64,000 nucleotides of DNA from Aegilops tauschii subsp. strangulata (lineage: Eukaryota; Streptophyta; Magnoliopsida; Poales; Poaceae). Shown here one piece after another: positions 23,610 through 33,785 of the stretch. The notes under the pieces were generated by a model. The model did no database searches. It saw only the letters and a list, made by a program, of their open reading frames with translations, and had not been told where the DNA came from. The position numbers and the translations under genes were made by a program. The stretch lies in contig NC_053036.3 of NCBI RefSeq assembly GCF_002575655.3, positions 194,650,788-194,714,787 on the forward strand, written 5' to 3'. Position 1 is the stretch's first letter. Each line of letters begins with the position of its first letter.

Positions 23610-23756
23610 GCCATGGTGCACGCAGTATAGCCAGGATCTCAAGGAGCATTTGGCAGCGGAGAAGTAAATCACGGTCGCACGTGCGGATGAGGTCGCGATG
23701 GCTGCCATTCGTGCCGACCCCCAGATCTTGGAGGAGCACCTTGCCATTTGCTAGCT
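23610..23756 (+). pseudogene. Degenerate first exon of the CACTA A B3 gene
   Basis: Follows the conserved 5' flank at the position where CACTA B has its first exon. ATG 23613 meets a TAG after five codons. A neighbouring frame reads DLKEHLAAEK, stop, ITVARADEVAMAAIRADPQI and then LEEHLAIC before a stop. It looks like a once-coding, frameshifted helical exon; I cannot assign a domain. Confidence 0.4.
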
Positions 23757-23889
23757 ACGCCGGTTAAGCATGCTCGGTTTACCCATTGCATGTGCTGCTC
23801 CTGCCTTTCGTTCACAAATTCTAGTGAATTGTGCTATCTAATTTTACCATGCAATATGTTGCTCTAGTGTATATGTTCTATATGTCGTG

Positions 23890-24570
23890 CAGTGTGGTGC
23901 TCACTTATTAACTGTTTTGTTCATTACTTGTCGTCTTCAGTTAACTGTTTGGTTCAATTCTGCAAATGTGATATTCAATTCTTCAGGCTGCAATTCTGTG
24001 TTGTCTTCCATGTGAGAAATAAATAGAATTTATCTTTACAAAATACATGACATATGAACACAATTGCTATATTTTCCAAGTTGTCAAGCATGCTTGGTTT
24101 AATTATACATTGTGCAATGTGGTGCTCAGTTAACGTTTGGTTCATTTTTGTTGTGGTGTTTAGTTAACTGTTGGTTAAATTCTGCAATGCGATGTTCAAT
24201 AGTTGTGGGTGCATTCTATTATTGTATACCATGTGAGGAATAAATTGAATTTGGCTATAGTAAATACATGAGAAACAAATACAATTGCTATATTTCCAAG
24301 TTGTTAAGCATGCTTGGTTTGGTTAACAGTCTGATCTTCTATTAGGAGTATGTTATATTGTGCATTGTGGTGCTCAGTTAATGTTTGGTTCATTTGTTGT
24401 GGTGTTTAGTTAACTGCTTGGTTCAATTCTGCAATGCGATGTCCAATTGTCGTGGCTAGAATTTTGTATTGTTGTGCATGTGAGGAATAAATCAAATTTG
24501 GCTGCACTTAATACATGAGAAACATATACAAGTGCTATATTTCCTAGTTCTTAATCATGCTGTGTTTGGA
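23890..24570 (+). repeat. Three imperfect ~230-bp repeats in an intron of the B3 gene
   Basis: Blocks starting GTGGTGCTCA(GT)TTAA recur near 23893, 24118 and 24367. They share GGTTCAATTCTGCAATGCGA, CATGTGAGGAATAAAT and CAATTGCTATATTTCC. They lie between the degenerate first exon and the B3 exons. Confidence 0.78.
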
Positions 24571-24837
24571 TAAATGGGTTTTCCATGTGGCTTGAATTAA
24601 TCTGATGAATCTGCAATGTGCTTATTTTCATCAACATATTTTACTGATAGCATGCGAACCCTTACTTAACCTGATGGCTAACTACCTTATATGTGTTGCA
24701 AGGAAACAATGGGAAGCACTGAGGTTTACAATCGAGGTTAGCACGTGCATGGTCCGTTGTCTAGTAGCACATTATTGTGCAATTGCAGGAACCATTCTAA
24801 TATTTAGGTTTTTAACAATTTGGTCTTGCACATGTAG

Positions 24838-25356
24838 GTCCTGTTGTCAGAGGTTTTGACTCACTGTTCGACCCTTTTTGCATATGGGGAAATGAGTTGT
24901 CCATGAATATCAATCAAGTCAAGAAACTCAGAGAGATTGTTAGGATAAAGAAATTAGCGACAAAAAACAACAAGATCTTTGTCTGCACAATGAAGAAGAC
25001 ATCAGTTCACTACAAGATGGTACTAACTATTATACCTTGCCTTTTTTATTCCTTTGCCCCATTTCCAATATAGAGAAGATATTTATGCACATCCTTGTTT
25101 TCAGGCCTTTCCAAAGCAGTTCACTAATGATTGCCTCTCAAATCACCTCTATGGTCAGGAGGCGAGGAAGGTTTTCATACAACACCCACGGTTCAATATT
25201 GAAGTGTTCCTGAAGAGGACGAAGGACGGACGGTCAATCATCCACAGGCACTGGCCTAAAGTTGCAAAGACCTTCAACATGAATGAAGGCTCAATATTCG
25301 CATTCCGCTTCAGCACTTTCCCAGATCCGATGCATTTGTCTATATACCGTCTATGA
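24838..25356 (+). CDS. B3-like DNA-binding domain protein, two C-terminal exons, in CACTA A
   Basis: Exons 24838-25019 and 25105-25356, with acceptor TGTAG before the first, donor AAGATG/GTACTA and acceptor TTTTCAG/GCC. The frame is open across both and ends at TGA 25354. About 143 residues. The second half reads KIFVCTMKKTSVHYKM, then AFPKQFTNDCLSNHLY, a strand-rich middle, and HWPKVAKTFNMNEGSIFAFR. This pattern (hydrophobic strand, Pro-x-x-Phe, Trp/His-Trp-x-x-Phe-x-x-x-x-x-x-x-x-Gly-x-x-x-x-Phe) fits the plant B3 fold, REM-like. B3 proteins bind DNA in the nucleus. The upstream exons are degenerate, so expression is doubtful. The equivalent gene position in CACTA B encodes a different protein. 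Confidence 0.55.
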
Positions 25357-25609
25357 TGCTAATTTTGAAAGGTTCTACATGTTGCATGTGAAACTTGGTG
25401 CTGGTGCAGTTGTGTAATGGGGTAGCTGAGTGCTGAAGCTATATCATGTTGTACTCTGATGTATTTCAATTATGAAATCCTACTTCCTTAATATGGAAAC
25501 GAAATATATTGTGTGCTTAATATGAATGTCAATTAGATTAATAAATGGATAATTAATAATAGGGCAATAAGCCTACTAATGGTGAATTAGCCTGCTAATT
25601 GGGTTTTGC

Positions 25610-26262
25610 TATTGCAAACGGTTATTCAGAAAATACCGTGGGTGATGACCTCAGGCAACGCACACAGTTTCTAGGAATAAACCATGTTGGATCAATGAAC
25701 AATCACACATGACCTTCTCTTGAAAATTGTTTGCATTAGGCCACCTTGCGCAAACGTTTACCACATAAAAACTGTGTGTGATGGACAGCCTTTGCCACAT
25801 AGTTTCTGCTACGCGTCGTGTGTGATGCATTCAATAACGCAAACGATAAAATTGTTAATATCGTGTGCAATGGCAACGCTATCACAAACGATTTAACGGG
25901 GATAATTGTGTGTGATGTACCTATGAACGGAAACATTTTCCTTGGAGCGTCTGTGTGGGATGTACATACGACGGAAACGTTTAGCAGGAACTAATTGTGT
26001 GGGATGTACTTGTGACCGGAAACAATTTCGCCTGTATAATTGTATTTTTTAGCTCTACTGTATGTATTACCGTATTTGAGCGCTCGCAGGTCACACACGA
26101 CCTCATTTTGCCGAGCGTGTGTGCCAGGAGGGCATATCCCCGACGGTTTCTGGGTCGTCTGGGAAGGAGCCCCCTATCGCCGTCACTCACTAGGTGACAG
26201 TTCCAAATGCCGTCGCGGAAAAGGGTTAAAAACCGTTTGTATAGCACCGACGCGTACCAGTG
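25610..26262. repeat. Subterminal repeat array and right terminus of CACTA A
   Basis: Several spaced copies of a unit containing TGTGTGGGATGTACAT and CGGAAACGTTT variants (for example near 25900, 25955, 26000), plus GCAAACGNT motifs further in. The same unit in inverse orientation fills the left end of CACTA B. Such arrays are where CACTA transposase-associated proteins bind. The last bases ACCGACGCGTACCAGTG form the terminal inverted repeat. Confidence 0.8.
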
Positions 26263-27298
26263 ATATGATACACATCAATCAACCCTAATGTCACCTAGAT
26301 ACTCCAATGTCACCACAAGTATCCATGGGTCAACTATACGATATGTATCAAACAACTTTAGATTCATAATATTCAATCCAACACAAAGAACCTCAAAGAG
26401 TGCCCCAAGATTCCTATCGGAGAAATAAGGATGAAAACGTGCATCAACCCCTATGCATAGATTACCCCAATGTCACCTCCGGAATCTGTGAGTTGAGTGC
26501 CAAAACATACATCAAGTGAATCAATAGAACACCCCATTGTCACCACGGGTATCCCACGCAAGACAAACATCAAGTGTTCTCAAATCCATAATAGTATTCA
26601 GTCCGATAATAGCGAAATCTCAAAGGTAAAACTCAACTCATCACAAGAAGGTAGAGGGGGAGAAACACCATATGATCCAACTATAATAACAAAGCTCATG
26701 GTACATCAAAATCATGCCAAATCAAGAACACGAGAGAGAGAGAGAGAGAGGTCAAACACATAGCTATTGGTACATACCCTCAGCCCCGAGGGTGAACTAC
26801 TCCCTCCTCGTCATGGAGACCGTCAGGATGATGAAGATGGCCACCAGTGATGGTTTCCCCCTCTGGCAGGGTGCCAGAACGGGCTCCCGATTGGTTTTTC
26901 ATGGCTACAGAGGCTTGCAACGGCGGAACTTCCGATCTAGGTTTCTTTCTGGGGTTTTTGGTATTTATAGGATTTTTTGGTGTCGGTCTAACGTGAAGGG
27001 GGTCCACGAGGCAGTGGCAAGACAGGGGCGCGCCCTCCACCCTTGTCGTTGCCTCGGGACTCTTCTGGCCCAACTCTTGTGCTTCAGGGGTCTCTTTTGG
27101 TCCATAAAAAATCACCGTAAATTTTCAGCCCATTCTGAGAACTTTTATTTCTGCACAAAAAACGACACCATGGTAGTTCTGCTGAAAACAACATCAGTCC
27201 TGGTTCGTTCTAATCATATCATGCCAAAATCATATAAAATTGTTGTAAACATGGCATGGATACTTCATAAATTATAGATATGTTGGAGACATATCACA
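26263..27298 (-). repeat. LTR fragment of a minus-strand Gypsy element
   Basis: The inverse strand starts TGTGATATGTCTCCAACATA at 27298, a close variant of TGATACGTCTCCAACGTATC, and continues through a region reading TGGACCAAAAGAGACCCCTG and GGCGCGCCC to a tail with repeated CCAATGTCACC blocks. It ends where CACTA A begins, so the LTR was probably split by CACTA A. A GA dinucleotide run lies at 26729-26750. It inserted into the accessory-ORF region of the next element. Confidence 0.72.
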
Positions 27299-28338
27299 CG
27301 ACCAGCAGCTTCTCTAGCTGGGTCGATCGGGGCTCTTCGGGCAACGGCGCCGGACAGTTGATCTTCTCGGCCTTTCCAAGCCAGCCCTGCAAAAATCTGC
27401 AAAGGGAGGCTTAGACTAAATCGTGCACGGTATGACTATCCAAACACATGTCAGGTGAAAGACCACTCACCTCCCTCGGGGGGTTCGTAGCATCGAGGTC
27501 GATGTCCTCCTCCTCGGCCGGCAACGGCTCTTGAGGCTTGAACAGCAGACCCCACGCTTGGTCGTGTGTTGTGCCATATAGGTACTGCATGGTGGCCGGG
27601 TCTTCGGACTTGTACACCCACATTGGGCTGGCCCTTTGCTGGCAAGGGAGGATCCAACGCTTGAGCATTACTTGGACCACATTGGTCAGCTTGGTGCCGG
27701 TCTCCATCACGTTGACGACGCGCTTCTGCAGCAGCTTCACGTCCACAGTGGACCCCAGTCCGGACCTTTTGTAGTCCATGAGGCCAATCTCACTGGGGGT
27801 CCAAATCTGAGTTCGGGAGCTGCCGTCCAGGTAGCATCTCTTGGTTCGGTGATGTAGAACCACTCCCTTTACCACACCTTGACGCTGTCGATGAACCTGC
27901 CCTCCAGCCACTGGACCCGTGTCAGCTTGCTGATCATGGCCCCGCCGCAGTCTGCCTGGACACCGCCAACCACCTTGTGCTTGACGTTGAACACCTTCAG
28001 CCATAGGCCAAAGTGTGGCTGGACTCGGAGGAGGGCCTCACAAACGATAATAAAGGCCGAGATGTGGAGGAGGGAGTTGGGGCTAGATCATGGAAATCTT
28101 GCCCGTAGAAAAACATCAACCCCCTCATGAAGGGGTGTAGAGGAAATCCAAGCCCCCGGATGAAATGGGCGAGGAATACAACCCTCTCGCCCGGCTAGGG
28201 CGTGGGGATGAGCTGGCTCTCTTCAGGGGCCCAGTGAGCGATGACGGCCGACAAGTAGTCGGCCCGCTTCAGCTCCAAGATGTCGCTGTTGGTGACGATG
28301 GAGGTGTCCCATTTGCTGTTTGCTCCGGATCCAGCCAT
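27299..28338 (-). pseudogene. Antisense accessory ORF with 'putative gypsy type transposon' domain
   Basis: Starts at ATG 28338 (MAGSGANSKWDTSIVTNSD). It reads ELKRADYLSAVIAHWAPEES, a stop near 28195, then GERVVFLAHFIRGLGFPLHP and FMRGLMFFYGQDFHDLAP. This signature is that of the family annotated in Pfam as 'Putative gypsy type transposon' (PF04195). It is followed by several frame changes; late segments with QRWILPCQQRASPMWVY-like content run to about 27450. Its role in retrotransposons is unknown. The reading is broken by at least one stop and several frameshifts, and truncated at 27299 by the inserted LTR element. Confidence 0.65.
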
Positions 28339-28908
28339 GGTTGGGGAGGGTAGGATGGGATTTGCCGCGGAGCAGAAAGACTGGGCGTTGGAGCTCTGGA
28401 GGATTGTGCAAGCAGCAGCGGGAGGTGGAAGAAGGCGTAAGATGCTAACTGTAGCAGTCCCCCTCTTTATTAGCCACGGCAGAACCAAGGACTCCTCTTA
28501 TCACGTCGTGGGCTTATCCACTTCCCGATACTCTCTCGGCGTTATGCGCGGGTGGGGAATCAAAATCATTGATCATATCCCCTGAAAAACGGGGCACGAT
28601 CTCTGCCTTAATGAGATGTGCCAAAGGGGGGCTGCCTCGAGCCACGCATCGAGAACGGCCAGCAACTCAGCATTATGACCGATTGTAACCCTTCGTTAAA
28701 GAGAAAAAAGTTGTCAGACAAGGGCACTATTCACACTGGAACGTTTACTGCCTTTGGAGTTCAGTAAAATGGATGCTTCAGATTTCAAACACCACTTGAC
28801 TCCGCACATGTACAAGACACGTTGAAGAACTCGCCTCGCAAGCCGAAGACTACGAGGTGTGAGGATGCCGGACACAAGCCCTGGCGTTGGAGGCAAGTTC
28901 GAGGGCTA
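28339..28908. other. Spacer between antisense ORF and LTR
   Basis: About 570 bp with no plausible gene. It would hold the 5' leader and promoter of the antisense ORF (pyrimidine-rich CCTCCCGCTGCTGCTTGC on the minus strand near 28410) and the end of the internal region before the LTR. Confidence 0.5.
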
Positions 28909-29351
28909 CAGAGGGAGTCCTGGGTGAAGGGGTCCTCGGGCTGCCGGCCTGTTGTGTTCGAGCCGGATCGATGGGCTACTATGGGGCCAGGCCAGAGTAC
29001 GGATCTGTGGCCGAATAAGGAATCTTCGGAGTTGTGGTGTGCCGTCCAAGCCAAGATTAGGCAGGATCTTTCCTTCCTTGTAACCGATCGCATGTAACCC
29101 AAACCCTACCGGTGCTTATATAAACCAGAGGGTTTTAGTCTTTAGGGTTAGAGCTACATCCATCACCTCATCGACTTAGAGTTTAGCTCACCTGATCTCG
29201 AGGTAGATCTACTCTGTAACCACATCATACATAAAATACAATCAAGCAGAACGTAGGGTAAACATTGTGTTCATCGTCCCTTGTTCCCCATTGATCCTAG
29301 ATCCATAGCTCGGGACCCCCTACCCGAGATCCGCCGGTTTTGACACCAACA
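28909..29351 (+). repeat. LTR, plus orientation, probably 3' LTR of the Tat-like element
   Basis: Starts GAGGGAGTCCTGGGTGAAGG and ends CCGCCGGTTTTGACACCAACA. A TATATAA box lies at 29117-29123. The final block with CGGGACCCCCTACCCGAGAT is a hallmark of a common Triticeae Gypsy LTR. No primer-binding site follows it at 29352, so it is a 3' or solo LTR. About 443 bp, with the first two bases apparently mutated. Confidence 0.75.
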
Positions 29352-30002
29352 CCCCTATTGCGCAGGGGTATTTTTCATGCAGTGCACACGTACTTCCCTT
29401 CATAGCATATCATACTCCATGTATGTAGCGCATATCGTATGGAAACATGCGTTTTCTCGGCGGCGTTCCCATCTAACCCCCGTCGATCATTTCATGCCCT
29501 TCGTGTTGTTCCGGGTGAAAACTTGATCCTTGGGATCGGGTAGTGGCTGCATTATGGTATCGTGCCCTTCTTCAAGACACCGCCTTGGAGTCCATGCCAC
29601 GCCGTTGTCCAGCTTCACCTCTTCGTGGTGGCTAGTTCACCATGAAGATCTCTGTCAGCTCCAAGCGGTTCTTATTGCTTCATCTGTAGTGTGTTTGGTG
29701 ATTGATTGGGTGGTGTTGTCGTTCTTCGGCACCTTTGTATTTTGTTTTGGGTGTGTGTGGTGGTGGCTTGTTGTTTGTGGTTGATTGGATGTTGATCATT
29801 GCTTTAGATATAAAGTAGGGCAAAGTCTTTTGGTATATGGATAGGGTATACGTGTGTGCATCCATAAGTGTGAGTTCATGCGTGTATATAAGCGTATGCG
29901 TGTGTGCTGTATTTTCCAAAACAAAAAATGGTATTGCACATATATTCTATGAAAAAGGTAAATGGTTACTTGAAATTTCATAGTTTCTGTATGAAAATTT
30001 TA
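29352..30002. other. Intergenic stretch with a retroposon-like tail
   Basis: No gene is seen. 29780-29925 reads ATATAAAGTAGGGCAAAGTC, then GTGTGTGCATCCATAAGTGT and GCGTGTATATAAGCGTATGC, ending near an A-rich run at 29920. This resembles the 3' ends of grass LINE or SINE retroposons, but the body (29440-29780) shows no readable protein. Confidence 0.4.
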
Positions 30003-30004
30003 TA

Positions 30005-30498
30005 ATCCCTCCATTTCTAAATATGTTTTAATATGAACTATATATAGATGTATATAGACATATTTTAAAGTGTAGTTCACTCATTTTGATTTGTATATAG
30101 TCCATATTGAAATCTCTAAGGGCATCCACAGTGTATGATTTTTGCTATCTCTAAGCCCTCTCTCTCCTCTTAGAGGCAGCCTCTAACAAAAAATTGGCTA
30201 GCGTTGCCTCTAACCTTAGTTGTCTAACATTTCAACAATCCATCCCATCCCACTTGTAAACCTTAGAAAGCCACAATAAATAAAGATAAAGACAGTGGGT
30301 TGGGAAAATGTGGTACTAATCAATAATTTTTCTAATTTCTGCTAGGGCCCACCTTAGAGCCTGGCTAGAGCCTCTATACATTGTGGCTTTTTTATTTGGT
30401 AAGAGGCAAATCATGTGGGGCCTACCTTAAAGGCAAGGTTGCCTCTACACACTATACACTGAAGATGCTCTAAAAGCCCTTATATTTATAAACTGAAG
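30005..30498. mobile_element. Stowaway-like MITE interrupted by a Tourist-like MITE
   Basis: The left half (30005-30119) runs ATCCCTCCATTTCTAAATAT to TTGAAATCTCTAA. The right half resumes after 30473 as AAGCCCTTATATTTATAAAC. Together they match the usual layout of a Triticeae Stowaway (CTCCCTCCGTTCCTAAATAT ... ATATTTAGGAACGGAGGGAG). The right terminus is decayed. Confidence 0.68.
30120..30470. mobile_element. Tourist-like (PIF/Harbinger) MITE
   Basis: 351 bp, opening GGGCATCCACAGTGTAT and closing ATACACTGAAGATGCTC, imperfect inverted repeats. It is flanked by TAA on both sides (30117-30119 and 30471-30473), the target duplication of the Harbinger superfamily. It sits inside the Stowaway-like MITE. 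Confidence 0.72.
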
Positions 30499-31204
30499 AT
30501 GCTTTAAAGCTCGACGTACTGAATTTTAATTGACTATGTTGTTGTTTTTTTATTGTTTTCTTTGGTTGACATTTTGAGCACCTAGCTTGGTTAACTGCTT
30601 CATTCTATGAAATGGGCTTCCAGGCACCGGATCTTCAGCTTTAATATAGAAATTTTCACCTTTTGCTTTTGTGGATGTACTACAGAAAATTAGCCTAATG
30701 TGTTACTTACCCTTGAAGAAAAGTTCTGCGCCGAATTATGCTCATTTCACATTCAGTAAAGGGGCAATGATTACCTTCATCTGCTTAGAATAATAATTTA
30801 AAACGCCCCATCTTTCCCTTTAAGCACATCACTTTTGGTTGGTAATTTTCATATATTTGACAAAAAGAAGGGTGCATCCACTCTATTATTAAGTAGGATT
30901 TTGGGTTTGACAATTGGTAGCATAAACTATTTCCATGGTGATCACCCGAAAAAAATATTTCCATGGTGATGGATATAAAGCAGTCAATATACAGACATGG
31001 TCGGTGGCAGAGTTACTAGTATTAAGCCAACATACACTAATATAGGAGGCCCACACCCATATCCATGAAAAAGAGACGTTTGCAGTTTTTTCTTTTTTTT
31101 TGCGAAAAAAGAGACGTTTGAAGTTCGATGCACATAGCTTAGTTCTGTGTATGAATAGCGCGACCATTTCTAGAATGTCTATTTGTTGCTTTTCTCATGT
31201 TGAT
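30499..31204. other. Intergenic stretch without recognisable gene
   Basis: A/T-rich, only chance ORFs. A short direct duplication of ATTTCCATGGTGAT is found at about 30928 and 30957, and AAAGAGACGTTTG occurs twice near 31070 and 31107. Confidence 0.6.
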
Positions 31205-31285
31205 TGAGCCTGGTATGTATGGGACTAGAAGGGTCCAGAGCGCTTTGTTGCACTGTTGATGTTGTTGGGTTTTCATAATTTTATA

Positions 31286-31540
31286 CCCCCTATGTTTGAA
31301 AATATATGGTGTACTAATTGTTTTTAAAGTCAAATATTTTTAAATTTGACCAAATTTATAGAGAAATATATCAATATCCATAATATCAAATCTATATGAT
31401 TAAATTCATCATGACATGAATATTTATATTTTATTTATTTAGTATTGTGGATGTCGATGCTTTTGGCTTTGAACTTGGTCAAACTAAAAGAAGTTTGACT
31501 TTAAAAAAACTAACACGCCTTCTAAGTTGAAACAAAATGT
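31286..31540. mobile_element. Stowaway-like MITE, copy 1
   Basis: Follows TA at 31284-31285. Begins CCCCCTATGTTTGAAAATAT and holds TAAATTTGACCAAATTTA, AATATCAAATCTATATGATT and GAACTTGGTCAAACT. Its right terminus has decayed. Same position within duplication copy 1 as the MITE of copy 2. Confidence 0.72.
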
Positions 31541-32227
31541 GTATTTGGTTGGGAGTGGGGGAGATGATGGAGTGTGTTTTCCTTTTAATCTATAATGCGG
31601 TGTTTCCATGGACCTTTCGTTGTGTGATTTTGTGTTAGTATTTTCTAATTAACCCATACGTATGTGAGGAATTTTAGTGCTTCAATGGCTGCATGGACTA
31701 TATTAGTGCTACCATATCATACATCGGGGTTTTTGTTTCCTAAGTGATGATAGGGTGCGCGGGATTGATTATTTTAAGGCCGGTTGCTGCCTGATTTGAA
31801 AAATTGTTAATTCATTCAAAAGAATGACACAAATCCAAATTGAATACCCCAATCGAATCGGAGAGCTTCAAAATTCGGGAGCATGATGAATTACCACAAT
31901 TGAATGAAAAGCTCCTTGAGAAAAATAATATTATTGACCTGGTCGAAATCGGATGACCCAATTCTAAATTAAAGACCTCAGTCGACTATGAGGCCTTAAA
32001 ATTAGGGAGCATAGTATTAGGGAGCATAATGAATTAAAAGAATTGAATGAAAGAGCTCCTTGAGAAAAGTAAAATTGTTGAACCGATCAAAATTGGGTGA
32101 CCCATTTTCAAATTGAAGACCTCAATCAACTATGAGGCTTAAAAATTAGGGAGCATAGTGTGTTAACTAGAAGGGTCAGGCCCGCTTTGCCGCGCCATTA
32201 ATGTTGTTGGATTTTCATAATTTTTTA

Positions 32228-32475
32228 CTCCCTCTGCTTCAAAATATAAGTTGTATTGGTTTTTCGAAAAGTCTTAAGTTTGACTAAATTTGTAAAGAAA
32301 CATATAAATATAAATAATATCAAATCGGTATCATTAGATCCATCATGAAATAAATTTTCATGTTTATTTATTTACTATTGTGGATGTCGTTATTTTTGGC
32401 TCTGAACTTGGTCAAAGTTAAAGAAATTTGAATTTTCAAAAAAATAATACATTTTATATTTTGGAACTGAGGGAG
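32228..32475. mobile_element. Stowaway-like MITE, copy 2
   Basis: 248 bp. Begins CTCCCTCTGCTTCAAAATAT and ends ATATTTTGGAACTGAGGGAG, with TA on both sides (32226-32227 and 32476-32477). Terminal inverted repeats are clear. Internal sequence matches copy 1. Confidence 0.85.
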
Positions 32476-33080
32476 TATTAGCTTTGGTGAGTGGGGGAGA
32501 TGATGGAGTTTTTTTTTCTTCTGTTTATAATGTTTGTTATGGCCGGTCTTCCATAATGTGATTCGGTGTTATCTACAAATCAACTCATGCTTATGTGTGG
32601 AAATTTTCTGCGGCGGTAGATGCATGTATTATATTGGTGCGACAGTATCACATGTTGACACTTTTTTCCTAGTTGGTGAGAGGGTGCGCGGGATTGATAC
32701 ATTATATAGGCCGGTTGCTGCCGATTAATTCGAAAACTTGTTGACCTGGTCGAAATTGTGAACCATAATCAAAACTGAATACATCAATCGACTGGAGGGT
32801 TTCAAAACAAGGAAGCATTGTGAATTAAAAAAATTCATTAGAGAGGTCCTTGAGAAATTGTTGAGATGCTCAAAATCAGGTGATGCAATTCCAAATCGAA
32901 TACCAAAATTTATTGTGAGGCCTTAATAATTAGAGAGCATAGTGCAGTTATAGGGGGCATGGTGAATTAAAAATAATAATATGGAAGCTCCTTGAGAAAT
33001 TGTTGACCGATCAAAATTGGATGGCCAGTTTCATAATGAAGTCCTCAATTGATTGAGGCCATAAAAACTAAGAATAATAG

Positions 33081-33785
33081 CGGATGGATAGATAGATATC
33101 ATTGAATTTCATCAACAACCTCTTTAACCTACATGGTATCTGCAATGTTCCTGGATGCTCTCGATCTTATAAATAAAATAACAATGTGTCATAATAAATG
33201 CTTGCCAACATTTGCTAGGACTCATGATTTTATTAGTTCTTGAGTCTCTTGTTTGGTTTTCTCGGGAAATTTTCACAAAATTCGTTGCATAATTTTTATG
33301 AGATTCATGACATCAGTTAAAAGCGGGGATGTTAGTTTTTTGCTTTACAAAGATAAGTTGTTTAATATGGTAAATACCTGTTAATGTAGCCACTGCTTGA
33401 GAGTGACGATTCTTCTTCCAGGCTCATCTATAACCGGGTGTGAACAATAAATTAGAAAAAAGGTAAACAAATTAAAAAGAATAGGCATTCAAGATGCTCA
33501 TGTGTCTGCGAACCTATTATGCATCCAGTAAATTAAAAATAGTTAAAATAATAATTCTTTTACTGATATTCTGAACATATTATGCAAATAATGGTGAGAT
33601 TAGTTAGAACTAGATTATCTGGATCTGCAGAAACTTCATGTCGAGGGACGTTCTGTCGATCCTGACAACATTACGAGGGAGAGTGCATGGAATTTACAGT
33701 TGAAAGGACATCACATCAGAAGACTAGTGGTTCTTTGGACACATATCACATAAACACACGATATACCCAGGTTCAAGCCCCCAAT
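33081..33785. other. Intergenic stretch without recognisable gene
   Basis: A/T-rich, no credible coding region on either strand. It ends in CCAAT, the left half of the target site of the solo LTR. Confidence 0.6.

Larger units (their letters stand above)
21855..26262. mobile_element. CACTA transposon A, non-autonomous, right-hand part
   Basis: The right terminus at 26262 reads CGCGTACCAGTG, so the inverse starts CACTGGTACGCGTCGG. This lines up base for base with the left terminus of CACTA B at 44142 (CATTCGTGTGCGTCGG) and onward for over 120 bp. Inside: a subterminal repeat array (25610-26262), a spliced B3-domain gene read toward the terminus, an alanine-rich gene, and a noncoding block (21990-22130) that matches 48000-48070 of element B. 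The left part is missing because the outer Gypsy inserted at 21854/21855. Confidence 0.82.
27299..28908 (+). mobile_element. 3' internal region of a plus-strand Gypsy element (Tat-like?)
   Basis: Lies directly left of a plus-oriented LTR (28909-29351) and carries an ORF on the opposite strand. Antisense accessory ORFs between pol and the 3' LTR are known from Tat-lineage Gypsy elements of grasses such as Grande and RIRE2. The upstream gag-pol is not in the window. The lineage assignment is inference from this layout. Confidence 0.5.
31205..33080. repeat. ~0.94-kb tandem duplication with internal ~125-bp repeats
   Basis: Copy 1 (about 31205-32150) and copy 2 (about 32151-33080) share, in the same order and with an offset of 929-942 bp, ACTAGAAGGGTC, GTTGGGTTTTCATAATTTT, a Stowaway MITE, GGGTGCGCGGGATTGAT and GGCCGGTTGCTGCC. 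Each copy ends in repeats of a ~125-bp unit containing CTCCTTGAGAAA, TTGACCGATCAAAATTGG and CTATGAGGCCTTAAAATTAG. Confidence 0.8.

Noticed and set aside
26729..26750. GA microsatellite as a regulatory element
   Set aside because: Simple repeat in an LTR fragment; nothing points to function.
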